The position numbers were made by a program, and so were the translations under genes. DNA of 11,819 bases, from contig JBBSEZ010000317.1 of the NCBI GenBank assembly GCA_038239195.1, positions 1-11,819 of the forward strand, in the 5' to 3' direction. How positions within the stretch are numbered: the first letter of the stretch is position 1; every line of letters begins with the position of its first letter. The notes beneath the pieces were generated by a model that was given only the letters and a program-made list of their open reading frames with translations, made no database searches and was not told the origin of the DNA. This stretch comes from JBBSEZ01 sp038239195. Its GTDB lineage: Bacteria; Planctomycetota; Planctomycetia; Gemmatales; Gemmataceae. Positions 6,723 to 11,819 of the stretch are shown here, in pieces.

Positions 6723-9700
6723 TCACCGGCGGAACGAGCGCAGCCCGCGCTCGAAGACGTCTGGCGTCACGTAGCGCACGTGGTACTTCTCCCAGTCCTT
6801 CGGGAAGCGCCGATAGACCGGGTCGTCTTGCAGCAGCCCCGAGGCCCGATCGTAACTCTTCATGCGGTGATACGGTAGCGGCAACACGGTCTTGCCGAAG
6901 CGCGTGTTGTAGTCGCCGTCCTTGACCCAGCCGTCCGCCACCCAGACGAAGGTGCGGGCCCAGCCTTCGGGCGGCGGGGGCGGGGCGGCGAAGTGCAGCA
7001 CGATCTCGTCGCCCGCGTTCATGATGACGTAGCGGTCATCCCCTTGAGGGCCATCCCCCTTCTCCAGCAGCTCGCGCACGTCGCCGTGGCGAGTGTGGAA
7101 GCCGATCAGGTCGCGCCAGTATTGCCCTCTCGAAACGAGCCGATCGTAGTGCGGCAGTTCGGGCGAGCTGGGATTGGCCTGCGTCATCTGCACGAGGCCT
7201 CGGAAGCGCAGGTCGGCCTTCGTCGGGCGCAGGGCCTGGACCTTGCAGCGGCCCTCGTCCAGCCCCTCGGCGTAGGCCAGGGCGTCCCAGAATATCTCCA
7301 TGTTGGTGCGCAGGCGGAAGCGCCGCGCATTGCCGGGCCAGGCAATGCCGTCGAGCCGGATCACGACGGTCTTGTTCTTGCCGGCCGGGAAGCCGAGCTT
7401 GTCCAGCGCCACCGTCCAGCCGCCCTTGCCGTCGGGGACCTCCAGCACCAGGCCGCGCGGCCCCTGGTGCTTGCCCTGCTCGATGGCGACGTTGATCGAG
7501 CTGTCGGTCGGGTGCGTCCAGCCGCTCGCCAGAAGATAGAGCGGGCCCGTCCGGGGGGCGGCTTCGCCCAGGTCGATCTCCACCCAATGATCGTTGGTCA
7601 CGCCCTGAAAGGTGCCGCGACCGGCGCGGTCGAGGTAGTTGCCGTCGATGGCGCGCACGATCTCCGTCACGTCGGCCCCCTTGTGGTCCCACGCCCGCGC
7701 CACCGGCCGGGGCTTCGTCGTCAGGTACAGCCTCGGGGGCGTCGGCGTCAGAAACAGGCGCTCATCGACGAACGCCTCGGTGCCGGGCGGGTGATCGACC
7801 ACCCTGAGTTCGAGGTGATCGACGTAGTGCGTCTCCCACAGGTTGGCGTTGACGCGCACGTCGTAGAAGCCATCGCGCGGCCGGAGCTGGTCGCCGCGTA
7901 TCCGCACCCAGTCGGTCGTCTGGTCGAACCCGGTGGGCGCCTGGGCGTTGATATACGTGCCCAGCGGCGTGCTCCAGAGGAAGTCGGTGACGAAGACCAT
8001 CTTCTCGCCGTCCCAGGTAAACAGGAACGGACACGAGCCCTTGAGGCGCTGGAGAGGGAACACGAGCGCATCGATGGCCAGGGCGAACTCGACCTGAACC
8101 GTACCGTTGGGCCAGACGATCCGCGCGATGTTGGCCCGCGTCCGTTCGCCGAGGCCGACGTGGACCATGGGCGAGGCGATCGGCTGCTTGACGACGAGCG
8201 TGCCGGTGCGCACCTCGATCTCCCCGCCGATGCCGAACGAGTTGATCCGATTGTCGCCGTTGGGTGCGGCAATCTCCGAGGGGTGAGCGCGCGGGCGGAG
8301 GGCCTGCCAGTGGTAGTTCTTCTTCCCCTCGTTGATGCGGCGCACCGCCTTTTTCGCGCCGTCCACCGCCAGCAAGTCGATCCGGCCGTCGCCGTTGAGG
8401 TCGAGGAGCGCCGTCGCACCTCCCTCCTGAGCGGGGAGGGGCTCGAACGCGCCTTGCTCGTTGGCCAGCCAGATCATCGTCCCGGCGGGATCGCTGGCGA
8501 CGACGTCGAGGGCTCCGTTGTTGTCGAGGTCGCCGACGAGCAGGCGCGCCTCGCCGAGGCGCTGCGCCCCGGGCCAGTTGCCCAGCTCGGCCACGTCCCA
8601 GCCCTGGCGCTTGTCCTTGTCGGAGATGCGCAGCAGGGCCCCGTCGGAGCGCAGGGCGAGCAGGTCGAAGACCCCGTCGTCGTTGACGTCGGCGACGGCG
8701 AGGGCCCGGAAAGTCCCCGGAACGGCGGTTGGCCATTTGCGAAACTCTCCCATGCGCTCGTTGGCGAAGACGTGCAGCCGGCCCTCGGCGTCGAGCAGGG
8801 CGGCGTCGGGGGCGCCGTCGTTGTCGAGGTCGGCCCACGCGAAAGCCCGGGCGCCTTCGACCCCGGGGAAGATCGGCAGTGCCTTGAAGGTGCCGTTTCG
8901 GTTGTTGCGGAGCAGGATGGGCGGGCCTGTGCGCGGCGCCAGCACGACGTCGAGGTCGCCGTCCATCTCGACGTCGGCGGCCCAGGCGCCGTAATAGTCG
9001 AGTTTCAGGAGGTCTTTTGGCAGGGATGGGTGCGGCTCGATCTCGATGGCCTTCGTGGCGTCCTTGAAGGAGCCGTCGGCGGCTTGCCGGTAGAAGCGCA
9101 GCCCGCCGGCGCCGGCGAAGACGAGGTCGGTGCGGAAGTCGTTGTCCCAGTCGAGGGCCAGCACGCCCGCGGGGGTGGGGGGCGTTGCCTTCGGGCCGCT
9201 GGGGAAGGGCAGGGCGGGGCCGTTGCCGGCCTGGCGCACCTCCTTGCCGCCGCCGACGAACACGACGGGCGCGCCCTCGCCGTTGAGCCAGACCGGCACG
9301 GCGACGCTGACCTTGCCACCGGCCCCCGGGACCGGCTCGCCGCGGAAGGCCAGCTCGCGGTCGGGCGGGGCAGGAGTGGCGCGGGGCGGGCGGAGGCGCA
9401 GGAAGGTCTGGAAGGCGGGCCCAACCTGGCGCCCAGGCGGGTCGAGGGCGAGCTTTGCGCGGATGTAGCCGCGCTCGACGAGGACCAGGTTCCCGAGCCC
9501 GCGGAGGGTGGCGAAGGTGGCTGCGCCGGGCGGGCTCGCGACGGCGAGGGCGACTTTGGGCAACATCTCGCGGGCCTGTTTTGCCCCGGGACCGCTCCAG
9601 GCGGGGGCCAGCTTGTTGAGCGTCGCCATCGTCTGGCGGATGGCCGTGCGGTCGCGCCGGCGCACGGCCACGTTGAGTCGTTCGAGCAAGACGAACAGGT

Positions 9701-10250
9701 TCTCGGGCTCGGCGACGAGGATCTCTTCGAGCAGTTTCTGCTGGGCCTCGTCGCCCTCGTCCCCGCCTTGCTTTTCGACGAGTTGGGAGAGCCGGTAGCG
9801 CGCCGGCTGGTTGCCGGGGTCGCGCTCCAGGGCGAAGCGGAGGTGCGTCTCGGCCTGGTCGAGCTTGCCTTGCTGTTCGGCCAGCAGGCCGCGCATCATG
9901 GCCACGTGGCCGTTGTCGGGGGCGAGCTTGCCGGCGCGTTCGAGGTCGCGCGCCGCCTCGTTGAGGCGATTGCCGCGCAGGTGCCAGAGCCCGCGGTTGG
10001 CCCAGCCGGCGGGCTCCTGCGGGACGAGGCGCACCGCCTCGTTGAGCTTCTCCTCGGCGATCGTGTCCACGCCGGCGTCGAGCGCGGCCGTCCCGGTCTG
10101 GAAGGCCTCGACGTACTGCTCGTAGCGAGGGCTGCCCGGCTCGGGGAGGCGGGTGGAGCGCCACCAGAAGTAACCGCCCACCGCACCGGCCACCGCCAGC
10201 ACGAAGACGGATGCGACGACGCGCGGGCGCAGCAACGAGGAAAGACGCAT
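6723..10250 (-). CDS. large membrane-anchored TPR / FG-GAP / ASPIC-UnbV-like protein
   Basis: This 1175-aa protein has a single anchor (VVASVFVLAVAGAVGGYFWW, 11-30), so the rest is extracytoplasmic. Residues about 45-215 are tetratricopeptide-type helical repeats (AGWANRGLWHLRGNRLNEAA, then a second unit near 113-145). A propeller with acidic loops follows: LDWDNDFRTD (366-375), ADVEMDGDLD (425-434), WADLDNDGAPD (472-482), VADVNDDGVFD (519-529), VGDLDNNGALD (572-582), LLDLNGDGRID (615-625). Residues about 667-720 look like a diverged ASPIC/UnbV domain (FGIGGEIEVRTG, VHVGLGE, IVWPNGTVQVEF). The last ~445 residues, starting LKGSCPFLFTWDGEKMVFVT, form an unassigned, apparently beta-rich region. 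Start: ATG with a G-rich GGGGG at 10257-10261, 6 nt upstream. It is the first gene of the UnbV/UnbU group and probably scaffolds the same envelope complex; that is inference. Confidence 0.9.
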   Translation of the reverse strand: MRLSSLLRPRVVASVFVLAVAGAVGGYFWWRSTRLPEPGSPRYEQYVEAFQTGTAALDAGVDTIAEEKLNEAVRLVPQEPAGWANRGLWHLRGNRLNEAARDLERAGKLAPDNGHVAMMRGLLAEQQGKLDQAETHLRFALERDPGNQPARYRLSQLVEKQGGDEGDEAQQKLLEEILVAEPENLFVLLERLNVAVRRRDRTAIRQTMATLNKLAPAWSGPGAKQAREMLPKVALAVASPPGAATFATLRGLGNLVLVERGYIRAKLALDPPGRQVGPAFQTFLRLRPPRATPAPPDRELAFRGEPVPGAGGKVSVAVPVWLNGEGAPVVFVGGGKEVRQAGNGPALPFPSGPKATPPTPAGVLALDWDNDFRTDLVFAGAGGLRFYRQAADGSFKDATKAIEIEPHPSLPKDLLKLDYYGAWAADVEMDGDLDVVLAPRTGPPILLRNNRNGTFKALPIFPGVEGARAFAWADLDNDGAPDAALLDAEGRLHVFANERMGEFRKWPTAVPGTFRALAVADVNDDGVFDLLALRSDGALLRISDKDKRQGWDVAELGNWPGAQRLGEARLLVGDLDNNGALDVVASDPAGTMIWLANEQGAFEPLPAQEGGATALLDLNGDGRIDLLAVDGAKKAVRRINEGKKNYHWQALRPRAHPSEIAAPNGDNRINSFGIGGEIEVRTGTLVVKQPIASPMVHVGLGERTRANIARIVWPNGTVQVEFALAIDALVFPLQRLKGSCPFLFTWDGEKMVFVTDFLWSTPLGTYINAQAPTGFDQTTDWVRIRGDQLRPRDGFYDVRVNANLWETHYVDHLELRVVDHPPGTEAFVDERLFLTPTPPRLYLTTKPRPVARAWDHKGADVTEIVRAIDGNYLDRAGRGTFQGVTNDHWVEIDLGEAAPRTGPLYLLASGWTHPTDSSINVAIEQGKHQGPRGLVLEVPDGKGGWTVALDKLGFPAGKNKTVVIRLDGIAWPGNARRFRLRTNMEIFWDALAYAEGLDEGRCKVQALRPTKADLRFRGLVQMTQANPSSPELPHYDRLVSRGQYWRDLIGFHTRHGDVRELLEKGDGPQGDDRYVIMNAGDEIVLHFAAPPPPPEGWARTFVWVADGWVKDGDYNTRFGKTVLPLPYHRMKSYDRASGLLQDDPVYRRFPKDWEKYHVRYVTPDVFERGLRSFRR

Positions 10251-10422
10251 CGATCACCCCCAGAGAGGGCCCAGGGCGAGAAAGTTCACCGCGCGAAAGA
10301 TTGACGGCTGGCGCAGGCATCGGGCCCCGGCTGGAACAGCCGCGGAGGACCGGCGTCGTTGCTGTCGGGTGCCTGTCCTCGGCACGGCCGAATTGGCTGC
10401 GGCACGAACACGGGCCATCGTT

Positions 10423-10836
10423 TCAACGAGCGGCAGGGCGCGGGGGACGATCGGGGGGGAACGAGCGCAGGATGGGGTGGGCCGGGGCTTGTTCGGAGCG
10501 GCGCGGCGCGGGGGACGGCGGGGCGATCTCCGCGAGGGCGACGAGGGCGCCCCAGAGGTCGATGCCGGCAACACTCGGGGCCGGTGGGACCAAAGGCAGC
10601 GGCGTCGGCGCGCGGGAGCAGTGAGGGCAGGGGGCCGGCAAGGGAGCGGGCGCGAAGACGCCTTCCGGCTCGTCCGCGAGGGTGACGTGGTCGCCGCACG
10701 CGGCATCTGCGCGGCCGGGGCAGGGCCAAATGAGGGCAACCACGACGAGGGCCGGGAGCGCCCGGCGGAGATAGCGGGCCCAGAAGGTGGTTGTCGTTTC
10801 GTTCACGAATGAAACCAGCCGGAACGCGGAAAGCAA
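10423..10836 (-). CDS. probable small secreted Cys/Pro-rich protein
   Basis: This is a predicted 137-aa protein. A basic stretch (RYLRR, 21-25) precedes a hydrophobic core ALPALVVVALIW (26-37) and the cleavage-like GRADA, so export is likely. The mature part opens with ACGDHVTLAD (46-55), carries CPHC at 70-73 and is then Pro-rich with several Arg residues. Cys-poor, Pro-rich secreted proteins of this general layout are, to my recollection, common in planctomycetes; no function is known. The start is uncertain: TTG at 10836 has an AAGG-like site just upstream (GAAGG, then 7 nt), while GTG at 10806 gives a more compact 127-aa form with a typical signal peptide but a poor ribosome site. A spurious frame in GC-rich DNA is possible; the signal peptide argues against that. 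The 172 nt between this gene and the 1175-aa gene hold nothing recognised. Confidence 0.55.
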   Translation of the reverse strand: MLSAFRLVSFVNETTTTFWARYLRRALPALVVVALIWPCPGRADAACGDHVTLADEPEGVFAPAPLPAPCPHCSRAPTPLPLVPPAPSVAGIDLWGALVALAEIAPPSPAPRRSEQAPAHPILRSFPPDRPPRPAAR

Positions 10837-10846
10837 AAGCTAACCT

Positions 10847-11287
10847 TCACCAGTAGCCCACGGAGACGCGAAAAGCAAGCAAAGAATGTGACGGCACGCC
10901 CGACGGGTGGGGCAACGATTCCGGGATCGCCCCGCCAAGCCGCAAGCGGCGGGCCCTCGAAGTGCGCCGCTTGCGGCTTGGCGATCCGCGCCCCAGGATC
11001 TTTGGCCACACCCTGCGGTCATAGTCCGCCTGATTGCGCTTGCCCCGGAGGTGTTTGAGGCCCTGGCCGGCAGCAACGACGTCGGGATCGCCTGCATTGC
11101 TCGAGCGCAACCATGCAAATGCGTGAGCACGTTCCCCGCGTGGCACCGCAAACCCCAGGTCGTCGAGCAGTCCGAGCGCAACGTGAAAGGCAGCGTCGTA
11201 AGCCCGACTGGCGGCTGTCCGCCATTCCGCCTCCGTCGCGTTCGCAGCCAGGGTGACTGCCAGGGGAAGAAACGCGCGGAAGTTCAT
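10847..11287 (-). CDS. HEPN-domain protein, C-terminus apparently replaced by hairpin DNA
   Basis: This 146-aa frame has residues 1-95 that read as an intact HEPN-type helical domain (PF05168-like): LRTA-type helix EWRTAASRAYDAAFHVALGL (21-40), then GFAVPRGERAHAFAWLRSSNAG (45-66), and RGKRNQADYD (81-90), the conserved Arg...Asp-Tyr end of this family. HEPN proteins are often RNases or partners of nucleotidyltransferases in toxin-antitoxin modules. After VWPKILGR (93-100) the frame enters the hairpin repeat at 10933-10983 and continues as unrelated Arg/Ser-rich sequence, so the native last helix is probably lost. Start: ATG at 11287 with AGGTGG just upstream, overlapping the stop (TGA) of the preceding gene's native frame by one base. 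Because of a probable shift upstream, the same frame is also open leftward to 11767, so automatic tools may call one fused gene. Possibly a pseudogene. Confidence 0.6.
   Translation of the reverse strand: MNFRAFLPLAVTLAANATEAEWRTAASRAYDAAFHVALGLLDDLGFAVPRGERAHAFAWLRSSNAGDPDVVAAGQGLKHLRGKRNQADYDRRVWPKILGRGSPSRKRRTSRARRLRLGGAIPESLPHPSGVPSHSLLAFRVSVGYW
10933..10983. repeat. REP-like hairpin element, copy 2
   Basis: CGCCAAGCCGCAAGCGGCG at 10933-10951 and its perfect 19-nt reverse complement at 10965-10983 flank a 13-nt loop. The right arm equals the left arm of copy 1 (6670-6688). It lies within the 3' part of the HEPN reading frame and appears to have replaced that gene's end. Outside the arms, GGATCGCC on the left side and GCGATCC on the right extend the symmetry with a small offset. 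Confidence 0.85.
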
Positions 11288-11593
11288 CAACCACCTTGGT
11301 GCAAGTTGAGGCAGAACACACAGCAGCGGGCCAGGGCAGAAACTGCGAACGCCCGCGTTCCATTGGCGGTAGGCCTCGCGCCCTTCCGAAGCCGACAATG
11401 GCTCGAACACGTCCACCGTGATGTGCCGCTCGTTCGCGAGCTCTGGGTCGAGCTCCACGCGGAGAGAGATTTCCCGAGCGCCGGCGAAGAGGCGCTGTGC
11501 CAGCTCCTGCACGGAAGGGAGGATGACAGCGACGCCTTGCTCTTCGGCAAAGGCCTGGGCCTCGGAGGGGGCCGCGGGCAGTGTGCTCTGGAT
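11287..11593 (-). pseudogene. frame-disrupted partner gene upstream of HEPN
   Basis: About 100 codons read like a real small soluble protein: EEQGVAVILPSVQELAQRLF, then ISLRVELDPELANERHITVD, then EGREAYRQWNAGVRSFCPG. This layout (Leu-rich helix, beta strands with an Asp-Pro turn, Trp-containing helix, Cys-Pro) matches what I recall of short uncharacterised proteins preceding HEPN genes in planctomycetes. In the present sequence the frame does not stop but runs on into the HEPN frame. In the neighbouring frame the sequence FCLNLHQGG ends in TGA at 11289-11287, one base into the HEPN ATG. Restoring one TG in the TG-run at 11317-11322 would join the two halves (CVFCLNLHQGG). The start is also doubtful: GGAGG at 11604-11608 is followed 10 nt later by ATC, not ATG; CTG at 11581 is another option. 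It is decayed, or carries sequence errors. Confidence 0.5.
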
Positions 11594-11794
11594 GGTGCGC
11601 GAACCTCCGCAGCGGGCAAAGAGGACTGCTGGAAGTGGACCAAAGGGGGCCGGGGAAGGCGAGATGAAGGCGAAGGATGCAGCGAAACCGAAAGGCCGGC
11701 GCCGGGCGCTCGCGGCGTCGTATTGTCCGCAAACGACCGGCCCCCGCCGAAAACCGTCGCCTCGCACTCTCGAGGCACGCGACGGTGCGCATAG

Positions 11795-11806
11795 AGGGGG
11801 CCCCCT
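11795..11806. repeat. 12-nt perfect palindrome AGGGGGCCCCCT
   Basis: A self-complementary all-G/C core sits near the right edge, in the 226 nt (11594-11819) left of which the decayed HEPN partner begins. No gene is supported in that stretch. It could be half of a larger hairpin or an operator-like site; nothing more can be said. Confidence 0.25.
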
Positions 11807-11819
11807 TCTCGGTGTTGTG

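Noticed and set aside
4808..6925. A 705-codon plus-strand open frame opposite the UnbV-type gene
   Set aside because: It is a mirror of repeated FG-GAP codons (recurrent VVVE-like stretches) and has no independent start signal or domain.
8510..8835. Recurring GTCGTTGTCGAGGTCG-like DNA words in the central genes, considered as nucleotide repeats
   Set aside because: They are the reverse complement of codons for the DLDNDG calcium-type loops of the FG-GAP repeats, so they reflect protein structure, not a DNA repeat.
6993..10304. A 1103-codon open frame on the plus strand opposite the 1175-aa gene
   Set aside because: It is an antisense shadow of a high-GC gene: composition is dominated by Val, Gly, Ala, Arg and His-type codons, no domain is recognisable, and the minus-strand protein has clear TPR and FG-GAP motifs.
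10618..10629. CPHC in the small secreted protein as a thiol-disulfide oxidoreductase active site
   Set aside because: The surrounding sequence is short and Pro-rich, with none of the thioredoxin-fold strands or the cis-Pro loop.
10907..11794. A 295-codon plus-strand frame opposite the HEPN pair
   Set aside because: The minus strand has recognisable HEPN sequence and a TGATG gene junction; the plus frame has no motif and reads through the hairpin.
1..11819. CRISPR arrays, tRNA or rRNA genes, integrases and transposases
   Set aside because: No regularly spaced direct repeats, cloverleaf-like sequences, rRNA-like stretches or recombinase motifs were seen on either strand.

Overview
The window is GC-rich (roughly two thirds G+C by eye), chromosomal-looking DNA, most likely from a member of the Planctomycetota, close to Gemmata-type genomes. 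This rests on gene content: a Tat-exported DUF1501 protein, two secreted/anchored FG-GAP (VCBS) plus ASPIC/UnbV proteins with an RnfD-like membrane partner, a small Cys/Pro-rich secreted protein, and short GC-rich intergenic hairpins. No rRNA, tRNA, CRISPR array, integrase or transposase was seen.

Left part (1-2925, plus strand). A DUF1501 protein (119-1477) is followed, after an 84-nt gap with a possible promoter, by a two-gene unit. The first gene (1562-2218) is unrecognised. The second (2224-2925) carries PIN-nuclease-like motifs and starts 5 nt after the first ends. This looks like a toxin-antitoxin-like or RNA-cleavage module with an undescribed partner. A 150-nt gap with a small hairpin separates it from the convergent minus-strand genes.

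Central part (3077-10250, minus strand, read right to left). A 1175-aa membrane-anchored TPR/FG-GAP/ASPIC-UnbV-like protein (10250-6723) comes first. A 73-nt gap filled by a hairpin repeat follows, then a 621-aa CRTAC1/UnbV-type protein (6649-4784) translationally coupled through a GTGA overlap to a 362-aa polytopic RnfD/NqrB-related protein (4787-3699). The last two resemble the UnbV/UnbU (E4/E5) pair of enediyne clusters, but no polyketide synthase lies in the window. A separate small exported protein with one POTRA-like domain (3544-3077) lies downstream, beyond a strong hairpin.

Right part (10251-11819, minus strand). It holds a probable small secreted Cys/Pro-rich protein (10836-10423) and a decayed pair: a short protein whose reading frame appears shifted at a TG-repeat (11593-11287) and a HEPN-domain protein (11287-10847) whose C-terminus runs into a second copy of the hairpin repeat. 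The shift fuses the two genes into one open frame. The same 19-nt hairpin arms occur at 6670-6715 and 10933-10983, so this is a dispersed REP-like element.

The most interesting points are the PIN gene with its novel partner, the UnbU/UnbV-like cassette with its very large partner, and the HEPN pair apparently being eroded by a dinucleotide contraction and a REP-like hairpin. All long reading frames opposite the central genes were judged to be GC-driven shadows.
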